Origin: Pelobates cultripes
Taxonomy: Eukaryota; Chordata; Amphibia; Anura; Pelobatidae
Assembly (NCBI GenBank): GCA_933207985.1
Contig: OW240916.1
Span: 319,379,614-319,443,613 of the forward strand
Length of the DNA: 64,000 nucleotides
Direction of reading: 5' to 3'
Shown here: piece after piece, positions 1-27,448 of the stretch
How positions within the stretch are numbered: the first letter of the stretch is position 1
Layout of the letters: every line of letters starts with the position of its first letter
Notes under the pieces: generated by a model
Told to the model about the DNA's origin: nothing
The model's input: only the letters and a program-made list of their open reading frames with translations
Databases searched by the model: none
Program-made: the position numbers and the translations under genes

Positions 1-198
1 ATGTGCTTGTGCTTAGTGTTTTGGGACTGGTGGTAATACACTTTCACTGATAACTCCTAGGCAGCCAGGTAGTGCATAGTGAGATGTCCATATTAGTGAG
101 ATTAAAGCCACAGCCTTCTTTGCTTTCCTAAGAAAAACATTGATATATTTATGCCAATCTTTTAGATGATGAACAACTATAAAACCTAAATTATTTGA

Positions 199-15659
<15,461 letters not shown>

Positions 15660-15989
15660 ATATCAAACGAGAGCACCAAGGAGAACGAGAGTGACTCAGA
15701 TGAAGGGGAGAGAGTAGAGAAGACAAAGAAGAAAGTATGCCGTCTGAGACGGATGTTTCGGGGTCTGTGTTGCTGCTTCCCAAAGAAAGCAAAGAAAGAG
15801 AAGGTTTCCACCGATGGGAAATCAGAGGAGATCATCAATCAAGAGCATGGACTGCACAGTATGAGCAGCAGCATGGAGAGCGAAGCCGCAGCTTCCAGCC
15901 ACTCCACCCAGCAATCAGACTGCAGCGGAGGACGACTGCGCAAGTATGTGGATAGATTAACACTAATGAGTTTCAAACAACGAAGCTAA
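15660..15989 (+). pseudogene. In-frame 109-codon continuation beyond TAA, Cys/basic cluster
   Basis: The same frame as the terminal exon stays open from 15660 to a stop at 15987-15989. It holds an acidic stretch (ESDSDEGERVE), a basic stretch, then CRLRRMFRGLCCCFPKKAKK, followed by a Ser/Glu-rich part. A Cys triplet next to basic residues is the kind of segment that can be S-acylated at membranes; that is inference. Being in frame with the tail exons suggests it once was, or still is by an alternative acceptor or readthrough, the protein's C-terminus. An internal Met lies at 15753. No homologue recognised. Confidence 0.4.
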
Positions 15990-16920
15990 GTGAATGTTCG
16001 TGAAATTGAGAAATAGATCTCAGAAGATTGTCTCAGTCCCATTGGCTGAACACCAGCATTGTAAAATTTTATGGGTCCGGACCGCCATTCTAGCTGGCTG
16101 AATGTGAAAACAGCATCTAAGGATCCTGGCTTTTGTTCGTCACATACTCACGTGGCAAACCACGGCCTGTCCTGTGAGGCCCTGCTATGGAGTTAAGAAT
16201 AAGGAAGCGGAAGTAGATGCTCAGGTGGACGATTACACATTGAACTCTCAGTTCTGCTGCTCGCTACTACCTTCTTAGGACACGGTCCACACATGGAAAT
16301 TCCCCTAGCTGCTACAATCTTGGAGGGTCCACACTGGAAACCTGCTGTCTGATGGAAGACCCCAAGATCAAGTCTTGGTCACAATCCGCACTGGAACTCG
16401 AGCTATTTATGATACAGAGGCAGAACATACTGTGTGATGGGCATAGGACGAGTTACAGTATTGGAAGAGGAGCTTACTAACCTTCATATTAATAGTCTCT
16501 GACTTTCGAGAGGGCGGCTGTATTGTATGTTTGTTTTTCTATCTTTGCCGTTAGCAACCAGTGGCACTATTGCTATTTTCATTAGCCTGTTTCAAACCAT
16601 AGACAGAAAGCCTTTTATATGTTTTATTCTACCATCATTATATGTCTCTTAGTATGGTTTAGTGTCCAACATAAACCCAATAACGTGTTCCCTCTTACTA
16701 ATCTCTCAGTAACCGTTTTTACACCTGTCTGAAATTCTTCCATGTGGGATAACATGTTATGTGTTAACTCAATTGCAGTACTAAAAAATAAAAAAATAAA
16801 AATAGTGTCAACTTGTTTAAACAGCGTTAGTTTAGATGTGCTCACGCTTTTGTTTCTTGTTATGGTTTTCATTTACGAATGTCATGTATTATTATCACTC
16901 AATAAAAAATGTAATTGACA
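15990..16920 (+). other. Probable 3' UTR and poly(A) signal of the HIPK-like gene
   Basis: Non-coding sequence after the long frame, ending with AATAAA at 16901-16906. No repeat recognised before 16731. The last 180 bp are duplicated downstream (17032-17285), including a second AATAAA at 17274-17279. Confidence 0.45.
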
Positions 16921-17285
16921 AAAAAACAAAAAACATTACAAAAACAATCTTCTGACGGGCCCAAAAAATTGAAAAAGGCGCCTATTATTGTGCTGCAATG
17001 AAAAAATGGCTACAATATTGCCCAGCCTAATGAAATTCTTCCATGTGGGATGACGTTACATGTTGACTCTAATGTAACACTTCAAACAAAAAAAAACATA
17101 GTGTCAACTCAGTTTGTTTAACCCGTTAAGGACACATGACATGTGTGACATGTCATGATTCCCTTTTATTCCAGAAGTTTGGTCCTTAAGGGGTTAAACA
17201 GCATTGATTTCTATGTGCTCATGCTTTTTGACTCTTTTTCACTATTTACGAATGTCATGTATAATTACCACTCAATAAAAAATGT
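16731..17285 (+). repeat. Tandem duplication of the 3' UTR end with two AATAAA signals
   Basis: Copy 1 (16731-16912) and copy 2 (17032-17285) share GAAATTCTTCCATGTGGGAT at the start, AGTGTCAACT in the middle and ACGAATGTCATGTAT plus CTCAATAAAAAATG at the end. Copy 2 is longer only because a 72-bp TTAA element sits in it. Confidence 0.8.
17122..17193. mobile_element. 72-bp TTAA palindromic MITE, copy 2
   Basis: Flanked by TTAA at 17118-17121 and 17194-17197. The undisturbed 3' UTR copy reads GTTTAAACAG at the same place, with a single TTAA, which shows insertion with duplication of TTAA, the piggyBac signature. Confidence 0.9.
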
Positions 17286-17298
17286 TTTCATTTCAAGT

Positions 17299-17490
17299 GA
17301 CATGGATGGAAGGTGAAGAGAGACACAGGGGAAGTGACATGGGTGGAATGGCAAGAGAGATATGGTAGGAATTGACATGGATGGAAGGGGGGAGGGAGAT
17401 ATGGATAGAAGGGGAGGGAGACATGGATGGGAGTGGAGGGAGATATGGGTGGAAGGAGAACAGAGACATGGATGGAAGAGGGGTAGAAGC
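17299..17490. repeat. Purine-rich minisatellite (GACATGGATGGAAGG-type)
   Basis: About seven degenerate units of 24-32 bp around GACATGGATGGAAGG / GAGATATGG. The open frames on both strands here come from the repeat and are not gene candidates. Confidence 0.75.
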
Positions 17491-18130
17491 AGGGTAATCC
17501 ACACCATAGCCTGCCTGGAGATTGCAGAGGGACTAGTGAAAGAGTGGAAACTCCAGACAGTGGCATTACTACTGAGACAGTAAGTAACTTGAGGTGAAGC
17601 TTTTAAATGATATGTATGTACCCGGGATTAAATATTGTGTGAGAATGAAACAGGTAATTTTAGTTTGTGTTGGTCTAGGATTCACCAAAGTTTATACAGG
17701 TCACAAGTAGCACAGATGAATAGTACCAAAAAAACTAAAAAAGAAGTTGATACGATAAACATGACACCCAAAGTGAAATATGTATAAATATCAATATGAC
17801 CTGGATATACTATTCATAAAGTGAACATGGGACTCATACCTGGAAAATGAAAATGTACATAGTGCAATACAGCACAATAGAATGGCAGAGTGAGGGCTGG
17901 TAGAACACTCAAAACATAAAAAGGAATTCAGGCTCCCATCCACAGAGGGTAATGATATAGCTGTGATCCTCAGAGATCTTCTTTACCACATATCTCCCTG
18001 AAAAAGTTATACAGGACAAACCACGTAGGATATGGAGATTCGCTTGGTTTTGATGTATGTTTTATGGTTGAGTTTGTTTGTTTGTTTTTTTTGCCTTTAA
18101 CTAATTTTCGATTTGCACTACTTTGAATTG

Positions 18131-19155
18131 TCAGGTATTTTATATCAGACATTTTGTGTTAAAATAGAAATTAAAAATGTATACTGTAAGTCACCACTTA
18201 GCAGATGTGACTCCATTTTGTAACAAAAAAGGAAAACCTCAGACACATTTTCTTTTGTTTCTCACTAACCAAAGGAATGCTGCTAACATAAACACTGACC
18301 AGAGATAAGGTTTCAATGAGAACAAAGGGTTGAAAGAGCCCAGGCCGACACATATATCCATATATAGTAACTATAATTATGTTTAATCATATATAAATAG
18401 TACCTATGTTAATAATATTGAATATTGATTGATAGAATCCCAATGAAGAAAATTGGTTATTATTAAACTAATATTAGGTAAATGTGAGTAAAAGACATGT
18501 ATATATCACATGTCACATTTTACTAATACACATAGATTCACACAATCAGACAGTAACTAAGAAGACCAGACACAGGATTATCAGAAAGAGCTAATACTTA
18601 AGTAATTAATTTTACTTTTTAAATTTAATGGATGCTACAAGGATCCATTGTAAGACAAAGGTGAAACAGAGTCCAGATGCGTCAAAAATCACACTTTTAG
18701 CCCAAAAGGGAGACGGTCAGTCTAAGAGAATTCTTTGAACACTAACATATATTTGTTGAAGCGTATCCATAACAGGTAAGATTTGTGACGTCAAACGCAT
18801 CACAAAATTCAATTAACACCTTATACAAAGTTAGTTGGAATTCGTAATGAGAATTTCTTGTGGTGTTACAACGTCATCTATTGATCAAAGTCTATATGAC
18901 AATCAATAGACAAAGGTACACACACCTGATTCCATTGGTCACTTTAAATTAGTGACATAAAGAAAGTTAAGATAGCTTTTCCTTAAAATTTGAAGATAGC
19001 CAGAGACAAGGAATTAAGGACCATTACCCAAAAGCTGGACACATCTCACTATCTTTTCCAACTAAATTCTGGAATTTTGAAAACTTACTCTAACACTCTG
19101 TCTTTTCCCACTGAATCCTGGGACTTAGATATCAAAAGTTCAGATTATTAAAGAA
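18131..19155 (+). mobile_element. Diverged partial copy of the 1.6-kb LTR
   Basis: Starts TGTCAGGTATTTTATATC like 1120, then shares CAGACATTTTGTG, GACTCCATTTTG, AAGTAATTAATTTTACTTT, CCATTGTAAG, TGACGTCAA and a G/AATCAATAG-type foldback in the same order. It stops where the minus-strand LINE begins. Confidence 0.6.
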
Positions 19156-19159
19156 TTTT

Positions 19160-20562
19160 AAATATAAACATAGAATGTGATGACAGATAAGACCCATTCG
19201 GCCCATCTAGTCTGCCCAATTTTCTAAATACTTTCATTAGTCCCTAGCCTTATCTTATAGTTAGGATAGCCTTATGCCTATCACACGCATGCTTAAACTC
19301 CTTTACTGTGTTAACCTCTACCACTTCAGCTGGAAGGCTATTCCATGCATCCACTACCCTCTCAGTAAAGTAATACTTCCTGATATTATTTTTAAACCTT
19401 TGTCCCTCTAATTTAAGACTATGTCCTCTTGTTGTGGTAGTTTTTCTTCTTTTAAATATAGTCTCCTCCTTTACTGTGTTGATTCCCTTTATGTATTTAA
19501 ATGTTTCTATCATATCCCCCCTGTCTCGTCTTTCCTCCAAGCTATACATGTTAAGATCCTTTAACCTTTCCTGGTAAGTTTTATCTCGCAATCCATGAAC
19601 CAGTTTAGTAGCCCTTCTCTGAACCCTCTCTAAGGTATCAATATCCTTCTGAAAATATGGTCTCCAGTACTGCGTACAATACTCCAAGTGAGGTCTCACC
19701 AGTGTTCTGTACAATGGCATGAGCACTTCCTTCTTTCTACTGCTAATACCTCTCCCTATACAAACAAGTATTCTGCTAGCATTTCCTGCTGCTCTATTAC
19801 ATTGTCTACCTACCTTTAAGTCATCAGAAATAATCACCCCTAAATCCCTTTCCTCATATGTTGAGGTTAGGACTCTATCAAATATTCTGTACTCTGCCCT
19901 TGGGTTTTTACGTCCAAGATGCATTATCTTGCACTTATCCACATTAAATGTCAGTTGCCACAATTCTGACCATTTTTCTAGTTTACCTAAATCATTTGTC
20001 ATTTGGCTTATCCCTCCTGGAACATCAACCCTGTTACATATCTTAGTATCATCAGCAAAAATACATACCTTACCATCAAGACCTTCTGCAATATCACTAA
20101 TAAAAATATTAAAGAGAATGGGTCCAAGTACAGATCCCTGAGGTACCCCACTGGTGACAAGTCCAAGCTTCGAATATATTCCATTAACTACAACCCTCTG
20201 TTGCCTGTCACTCAGCCACTGCCTTACCCATTCAACAATATTGGAATCCAAACTTAAAGATTGCAGTTTATTGATAAGCCTTCTTTGTGCAACAGTTTCA
20301 AAAGCCTTACTGAAATCTAGGTAAGCAATGTCTACTGCACCACCCTGATCTATAATTTCAGTTACCCAATCAAAAAAATCAATAAGATTAGTTTGGCATG
20401 ATCTCCGTGAAGTAAACCCATGTTGTCTCTGATCTTGAAATCCACGTGTTTTTAGATATTCAACAATCCTATCCTTTAACATGGTTTACATCACTTTCCC
20501 CACTACTGAAGTAAGGCTTACTGGCCTATAGTTGCCCGACTCCTCCCTATTACCTTTCTTGT
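19160..20562 (-). mobile_element. CR1/Rex1-like LINE with 410-codon reverse transcriptase frame
   Basis: Non-LTR retrotransposon copy. An open frame of 410 codons (20482 to 19250) has AYLDFSKAFETVA, TSGVPQGSVLGPILFNIFIS and the catalytic FADDTKI, followed by the thumb and C-terminal part (LVRPHLEYCTQYW, FTERVVDAWNSLPAEVV). Just before it a stop replaces a Glu codon present in the related copy at 10756-14925. Truncated at the 5' end, so the endonuclease is missing. The 3' end near 19165-19210 reads, on the minus strand, GGGCAGACTAGATGGGCCGA. Encodes target-primed reverse transcription when complete; this copy is inactive. Confidence 0.88.
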
Positions 20563-20626
20563 TGTGGGGATATTTATGGGATAATAATAGTAAACAGTTG
20601 AGAATTGCCCACTAATTCAATTCTCA
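20563..20626 (-). mobile_element. Inverted LTR end fragment
   Basis: TGTGGGGATATTTATGGGAT and GAGAATTGCCCACTA are the reverse complement of the right end of the LTR at 1120-2727. It is opposite in orientation to the LTR piece at 18131, so the locus is rearranged or mis-joined. Confidence 0.55.
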
Positions 20627-20810
20627 GATCCCAAAGAACGTTTATCGTGTTAAGTGAGAAGTATTTCATATAAATAATATCACAGTTTTATAAAAATAGA
20701 TTTTATTTTATAATGACAAATTAATTAATAATAATATGTATTTTTATAAAACTGTGATATTATTTATATGAAATACTTCTCACTTAACACAATAAACGTT
20801 CTTTGGGATC
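20627..20810. repeat. 72-bp inverted repeat ending at the assembly gap
   Basis: Left arm 20627-20698 starts GATCCCAAAGAACGTTTATC; right arm 20739-20810 is its reverse complement with one mismatch in 72; spacer about 40 bp. The right arm ends exactly at the first N. Confidence 0.9.
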
Positions 20811-20910
20811 NNNNNNNNNNNNNNNNNNNNNNNNNNNNNNNNNNNNNNNNNNNNNNNNNNNNNNNNNNNNNNNNNNNNNNNNNNNNNNNNNNNNNNNNNN
20901 NNNNNNNNNN
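20811..20910. other. Assembly gap, 100 N
   Basis: One hundred N, the usual placeholder for a gap of unknown length. Any feature across it is unreliable. Confidence 1.
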
Positions 20911-21045
20911 CCCCCTATACAGACACCCACCTACCGCCCTCCCCCTATACAGACACCCACCTACCGCCCTCCCCCTATACAGACACCCACCTACCGCCCT
21001 CCCCTATACAGACACCCACCTACCGCCCTCCCCTATACAGATACC
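20911..21045. repeat. 30-bp minisatellite (CTATACAGACACCCACCTAC)
   Basis: Four units of about 29-30 bp plus a partial one, CCCCCTATACAGACACCCAC followed by CTACCGCCCT. The array starts at the gap, so its true length is unknown. Confidence 0.9.
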
Positions 21046-21617
21046 TACAGCCCCTCATTACTTAGTTTCCCCATTGATTTATTATTTAAATGATGCCTTT
21101 TTTATTTGTAATTTTAAATTTTTTTGTTGTTATACATAAGGAAAGGTACTTTTTCAGATGTATAACCTGAATGTTTTGAAAAGGTTGAACTTTATTCAAG
21201 CTCCATGGTCTTTGCCAATTTTGTTGTTGGCTGCACTCACCTCATTTAAACTTTGCATTACTTCAGGAAGTGACAAATCACTGGTTCTCAGTGTTGACTC
21301 TCACGATCGCGTCATTGGATGCCTTGGGTATGCACCTCATTTGCATTACCCGCTGGATGGTCCGAGAGCAGAATTCCTGGCTCCGATATCTTAGGAACAG
21401 TTAGGAAACCCAATATGTGTGCTTAAAATTCAATTGACAAAGCAGGAGATAAAAAAACTTCCAAAGGAAGTTAACATCTGATTGAAAATGAAACAATTTT
21501 TTTATATGCAGGCAGTGTGAGTCACAGCCAGGGGAGGTGTGGCTAAAGCTGCATAAACAGAAACAAAAGTAATTTAAGTCAGAAATGGAAGACAATAAAA
21601 TTGATTCTATACATGGT

Positions 21618-21745
21618 GCTAGCAGATTTATTTTATTTATTTATAAAATATTTTACCTGGAAGGATACATTGAGATGTCTCTAGTTTTCAAGTATGTCCT
21701 GGGTCCACAAAACATTGAATCGTTACAATAGGATACAATGACATT
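21618..21745. repeat. Dispersed-repeat fragment
   Basis: TAAAATATTTTACCTGGAAG, GATACATTGAGATGTCTCTA and TTTTCAAGTATGTCCTGGGT; I associate this sequence with a repeat common in amphibian introns. No ends or coding sequence visible. Confidence 0.4.
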
Positions 21746-22279
21746 TATGTCTAGAATTTTCTAAAATTAGAGGTTAAAATACAGCCCTTTATCCTTCTTG
21801 TCAGCCAATTAAATCTGTGCCGATTGGCACAGGGATAAGAAGGCTGTGCTCTGCTTGTCAGTTATGAGGGAAACACTCCTCTGGGCATCTCTTCTGCATG
21901 AATTCAGCCTGAGGGGAAGTAGGGAGGAGGGTCAGGCTCTGTGTGAGAGCAGCAGGGAGAGAGGACGTTCCATGCCCTTTTATAAATAGTGGGCTTTAAT
22001 GCCATTAGGAGGGATGGAATGTGCAGAGTTAAAGCAGCAGTGTTGATAGAATCTTTATGAAATACTAATTTTTACTGTGTAGTAATTTCACTGAAATTCA
22101 AACCCAGTCGATATATAGATATATAAATTAGGGACTTCTTTGCTTCTGTATATTTCCTACGCCTGATTTTCTTAGACTCTTAGCAGAGCTACAGTGTCAA
22201 TCCCAACAAGTTTCACCAGTGACGGCTGCAGGGAATTTGTTCTGTCCATGGAGGATTTCCCTTCAGTGGTATAATACCA

Positions 22280-22528
22280 CTATAATGCACGCGCTAGAGT
22301 GCAGCAGAGACGTAGGTTCTTGTCGCTAAAGACGGCCCCTTGGAAGAATATGGCCACGTCCATGAGGGACCGGTTCACCCCAAGCGGTAATGTCACTGTC
22401 GGGACCTTTGCGTATTCGGTAAAATCCCCAAACGGTGATGTCACTTTAAATCCCTGATTGTACCAGGGAGACCCAGGAATCGATTGTTCCATAGGCTTAG
22501 CATCAACTACCATAAATGTATTTAGACC
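22280..22528 (-). CDS. Unidentified candidate terminal exon
   Basis: On the minus strand a possible acceptor (ATGTCTAG) is followed by an 82-codon frame with a stop at the end. It starts GLNTFMVVDAKPMEQ and includes SIPGSPWYNQGFKV, SPFGDFTEYAKVP and LGVNRSLMDVAIFFQGAVF, ending LCCTLARAL. The composition looks like real protein rather than repeat noise, and an in-frame TAG directly before the acceptor explains why the frame opens there. I do not recognise the family and see no partner exon. It may be a fragment of a gene, a pseudogene or part of a mobile element. Confidence 0.3.
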   Translation of the reverse strand, partial: GLNTFMVVDAKPMEQSIPGSPWYNQGFKVTSPFGDFTEYAKVPTVTLPLGVNRSLMDVAIFFQGAVFSDKNLRLCCTLARAL

Positions 22529-22529
22529 C

Positions 22530-24110
22530 TAGACATTTGAGACATTTAACAATAAGGACAGATAATAGTTTATTTAGTTTCACTGGATGTATAAAAGTTA
22601 TACGGCAAAACATTTGTTTTCTTGTTTTAAACATGTTATTCATGCTTGATTTATTGTTTGGTATCTATAGCAGGGTGTAAAGTGTGGATGGCAGGGCAGT
22701 GGTGTTTATTGCTTTCCAAGGGTAATACCTTTATTAACCCTTGCATGTGAGCCAGATCATTTTTAATGCATTCTGAAACATATATATTGACCCAATTAAA
22801 GCACAGCAAGCCATAATGGAGTTAAACATTGTATTTTTATATTTACTAAACTGGACATTGCACACTAGATTGACTGAGTGAAAGGTCTAAATAACTAGAA
22901 TCCAATTCTAATTTTGTAGAAATTTTCCTACTCACGTCTCAAAATTGGGTCTCGTACACCTCTGTAGTTTGAAACCCTACTTCCACAAAGTTTGTACGAT
23001 TGTCTTTACTATAACTTTTACTTGGATCCTGCAGTTTATATATACTGGCTATTGCAGAGTTTTGTCTGCTTGTAGAATTCATATTTTATGGTTATTTGTA
23101 AGGGGTTGTACTTGCAGTTTGGAGACTGAATAGTTTTAGATTGTAAGCTTCTGGCCAATGGTTTGCCCAGGCCTCTATACTGCCTCTGATAGAATATGCC
23201 ATTGTGTATTGTACCCAATATGTTTCTGTTGGCATTCAATGGCCAGAGAATAAGCCATGCTTATAAACAGAATGTAGCACGCAGGCTTTATTCACCGATG
23301 GCTCTCTCTTGCGGTGTCACTTTCCACTCCTCCCAATACCTCTATCAGGTTACCTGCAAACCCAGCTTCAGATATCATTCATTACCATCTCCTACAGTCA
23401 TCAGTAAGTTCTCCCAGCACGTCTGCCCAGTGTGTTCACGTTTTTCTTGCCGTGATGGACTATGTCACCAGTTATGGGGTAGGTGAATATGCATGTTTTT
23501 GGGATTAGGATTAGGCTATGCTTTCCTTTTATTGTCAAGTTTAGAAAGGGATTCACCCACTTACTTCCATTCTGAATAGCAGTTTGAAGACATGGTTCTA
23601 TGGGTATCTTAGTGTTATGCTCCAGCGATAACACTACATTTCCGAGAATTCCTACCAACCAACAGCGGAGGACAGTCAATTAAGCTTGCATGGTAGATGG
23701 CTGATCTGTAGGAGCACAGCATCAATTTAAAGGGCTGGGAATTAACTACAATTAAACAGTGTTTTTTCAGTAATAATAGATTTAAAATATGAAAAAAATA
23801 TAATTATAAGCTGGGTGCATCAACTTCCTGTTTGTATTAAATGTTAAATGTCATAGTTTCCTCTACTATTGGAAACTAAATGCTCCATGTAAGATAATCG
23901 TAATGTGTATACAGTGTTAAATATCTCTCCAGTGAATATCCTGAATCTCTTTGCTCTATGTGAGCGGCCATCTTAGGTCCTCTTTGGTCAGAAGCACTGC
24001 TAATCTGTCTGAAGATTATTCAGGTATCGAGAGCTAGTCTTTGTTTATGAATCCAGACATCATGTGCTGATATTCCACTGCCCAAATAAAAACTAATCAC
24101 TATTTGGGAG
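22530..24110. other. No gene recognised
   Basis: AT-rich spacer. Short frames only; I see no convincing exon, RNA gene or complete repeat. Confidence 0.5.
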
Positions 24111-24880
24111 TGTGACAAAACCCCTATTTTGCCTTCCCAGGAGCTATTCTCCTCCTCAGTTTGGGAATCTGTTTGTTTAAACTTTTTTTTTTTACCCTCC
24201 CCACATTCAGGATTATAAAGTACCGAACACTGACCATCCCCTGGTTCATTAAGTACAAACCGCGAGAATTAAGTGCTCTCTCTGTGTGGCCGTCGTACAA
24301 CCGAACGCCACGTGGTGGAGAAAACTAAAGCAGGCAGCCGGACTTGATTGTCGAGTGTCTGGAATTCCTAGGCGGACACTTAACGGCACGAAAGCCTGCT
24401 TAATTTCGCAGCAAGCAAGGAGAGCGCTGTTCGTAGTTTGTTCGTATGGACCTCACGAACAAACGCTACCAATGAGCCAGGGAAACGGTTACCCTTTTCG
24501 TGCGTTTTGGAACACCCGAACATGACCGACTGCTACCCTGAAACTATGGAACTGTTTTGGGCAGGCGCCTCGTGAGCGGTCGGTCAAAACTTCCCCCCGT
24601 TGGTGATTCGGCTGTATTCGTGGGATCTGAGCGCTATTTGGACAACTTGGGCGCTCAGATCCAGGCTATCCAGGGATGTATAAACTATGGGGGTTCTTTT
24701 ATGCGAATTATGTATTTTTTTGTGTGTTTTCAGTAAATTGTCATTTTTGCTTAGTCATGGTGACATGGCATTTTGGGGACATTTTGTGGGTGTGTTTGTA
24801 GGAGTGTCATGGACGTGTTTTCTGTGTCCTTGTACTGTATAAAAGCCAGCCATTGAGCCTGGATTAAACAGATAATTTTA
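24111..24880 (+). mobile_element. LTR-like fragment, copy 1
   Basis: Begins TGTGACAAAACCCC. The stretch TTCGTGGGATCTGAGCGC, then GGGCGCTCAGATCCAGGCTA, recurs in diverged form near 25955-26010. Probably a retrotransposon LTR; no coding region. Confidence 0.45.
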
Positions 24881-25110
24881 CCCCTTCATGAAGTCTAGGC
24901 TCATGTTTGGAGGATTGGGAGCTATATTCACACTTATAATAACTACTGCGCTTGTTTCTTCACGGATGTACTCAGTTAGAGTACTGGGATCTGTTACAGA
25001 TATAAATACCCCAATGAAAATATTAAATTTTGCATTTTTTCAGAGGGGACACTCTTCACACGTAAAGCATTTCAGCAAGCTAAACTGATTTAGGGGTCTG
25101 GAGTGTCCCT
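24881..25110. mobile_element. Element end with TTAA border
   Basis: Starts CTTCATGAAGTCTAGGCTCA, whose reverse complement occurs at 55410-55435, and ends GGAGTGTCCCT before TTAA at 25111-25114. Left boundary not certain. Confidence 0.35.
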
Positions 25111-25379
25111 TTAACATTTACTCTGATCCCTATTTAGTGGGTCTGCCTGCCGTTGCATGGACACCCTACCACAGCAGAATTTATGAGGTAAGTAGTTTAT
25201 CTTTAAGAGCACTTCCAATCAGCACTGGCTGTAACTGTGCAGTAAAGCATGTTATGTGCAGCCCTTGGCAGAGCAGACACTGCATGCAAAACATGGACTG
25301 TCTGGGATAACATAAACCATGACCATTCATCCGTACGTACATCTCTACCTTTCATCAAAAGTAGTTGAGACTTCTGTCC

Positions 25380-26394
25380 GTATCTCCCCCCCGCCCCCTG
25401 TTATTTCGTTTGTTTTGCTTAATATTTTGTGTTGGGGTCAGATCACCCTGTCCCTGGATTATCAAGCTATTTACCCTATTTGTATGGTTGTTCGGTAAAT
25501 TGCATCCACTTCCCATGTTAACAGTAGTCTGTTCGGAAACCGAACAAATCACCGAACGCCAGACCACCCATATGTGGAGTGTGCCGCTTGTTGACCCCAG
25601 TAACCTCGGGTTAACACCTCCATAAACCACAATAACACCAACATTCTAAGCGGTCGGCTGGGTGTCCGCCGTTCGTATGTGCAAACATCTTTAGGCACAA
25701 ACACAGACAGCGGTGTTTGGTCGTCGAGTGTATGGAACTAAAATTGGGAACTTGACAGCGCGAACACTGCTGGGACTTCCACCTCCGGTTATGTTCTGAA
25801 TTCATACGAACTGAATGGCATTCGGGGGAGAGCATACTCCCGAACAAGATATATGGGATGATCGTACGCATGAACAGTTCATTCATTAGTTTTAGCTTGT
25901 TTTGTACTCCCAAAAGAAACCGGCCGCACTATACCCCGGTAGCGTTTCGTCTGCGTTCGTGGGATTTGAGTGCTTTTCAGGTATGTTGGGCGCTCAGATC
26001 CAGGCTATCCGGGGATATAGGACTTGAGGGGGTACCTTTTTGTTAACTGTATGTTTTGGGGTGTTATTACTTTATATGTCCTGGACCCGAGAGTTAATAT
26101 AATTATGTTGTGTATTTTGTCTGTCTACTCTCAGGTGCAGTGGGGAATGCCCCTGGAATATGTATCAGGAAACCCCTCGCATGGGGATTCACATAAAAGG
26201 CTGTGTGTGGCTCCATTAAAACCAGTTATACCCCCAGAGCTGAGTGTCGTCCTGTTGCTGGGGATGAGGTGGGAGATTCCTAGAATACTTTATTATATCT
26301 GGCTGATCTATTGGAGTATTTTATTTGTTCCTGAGCCAATCTTGGAGTACCCAGCGGAGGAGAGTCCCTGCTAGGACTCGGGCTCTGCTACATT
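25380..26394 (+). mobile_element. LTR-like fragment, copy 2
   Basis: Shares TTCGTGGGAT, GGGCGCTCAGATCCAGGCTA and GTTCGT-rich text with copy 1, and ends CGGGCTCTGCTACA. Two diverged copies of one LTR family in direct orientation; no internal gag or pol seen. Confidence 0.45.
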
Positions 26395-26689
26395 GCATTA
26401 TATTTTTCTCCACACAAATTTGCGTGGCGGTTTGCAATTTTGTCAAGGATCTAGCTGGATGTCAATCTGATGTTTAATGGCGGTTGATTTACCTACATAC
26501 CTGTGCCATTTTTGAAGTAGAATATTTCTGTATAAACAGCAGCAGTCATCCTCTGGGAGAACTGTTTAGAGCGAGTCTAACAGGGTTACTTACTAAAATG
26601 AGAATTCAAAGTGAATTTCAAATTTAAGGCCAGATTAACTGAACTAAGGGCATCGCTGTCTTAGAGCATTTCAGCTTTTTTGACCTTAA

Positions 26690-26886
26690 AGGGACACTAT
26701 ACATCAGAACAGCTACAGCTTAATGTGCACGCGCAGTATCTTTCCAATGCTTTTCTATGACAAAGCATTGGATTGGTCAAAGAGGTGGATCGGGGGCAGA
26801 GCCAGCGCAGCTGGTGGAATAAAGATAAATAAACTCACCTTTTCCACAGGTTACAGGTGGGTGAAGGGACAGGTATACATGATCCT
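26690..26886. mobile_element. Short TTAA element (AGGGACACTATA family)
   Basis: TTAA at 26686-26689 and 26887-26890; left end AGGGACACTATACATC, right end GTATACATGATCCT. Same terminal family as 32543 and 42486. Confidence 0.6.
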
Positions 26887-27448
26887 TTAAATTTGAAATT
26901 CAATTTGCATTCACACTGTAGTAAATTGTTAATGTTATGGTGCAAACATGGGGGATTTGTGTGTGTTTATTTTGTTACTTTCTGAAACGTGCGTATATAA
27001 TTTTCTGTTTAATGCCCATGTGTGTATGTGCATGCCTCAGCTGTCTTGAAGTGGTTGTGGTGCCATCTGCCACGTCTCCATCATATTGTTGTCTCATCAT
27101 TTCACAGGGATGCATGGTCCCTCAGCATTTAAAGCCCGACACCCAATGACTCTTTGATAAGAGTAGGTCTGCCTTGCACCATACTATATACGGGTAGGTT
27201 GAGAGTGTTATATATGTTTGCACGCTCTCCATGGTAGGGAGAGCAGGCAGTAATTACTTGAGGGTTTCAGCTAATGCCTTCAGACTACAACTGAAGAGCA
27301 TGTTTCAGGAAGATGGGCCTGATCTCCTTTTTATCTGATTGGCAGCCATAGGGGTGTAGCAAGGGTCATTTCTAAAAGTCTAAATTTCTATGAAAATCTG
27401 CAGTTTTTGTAAAATAAAAAAAGTACACAATTGTGATGTTTTAAGAAT

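Noticed and set aside
17265..17583. Several 70-90 codon frames on both strands
   Set aside because: Purine-rich minisatellite, no splice context or protein-like composition.
19719..20257. Plus-strand frames of 84-140 codons
   Set aside because: Antisense shadows of the minus-strand reverse transcriptase.
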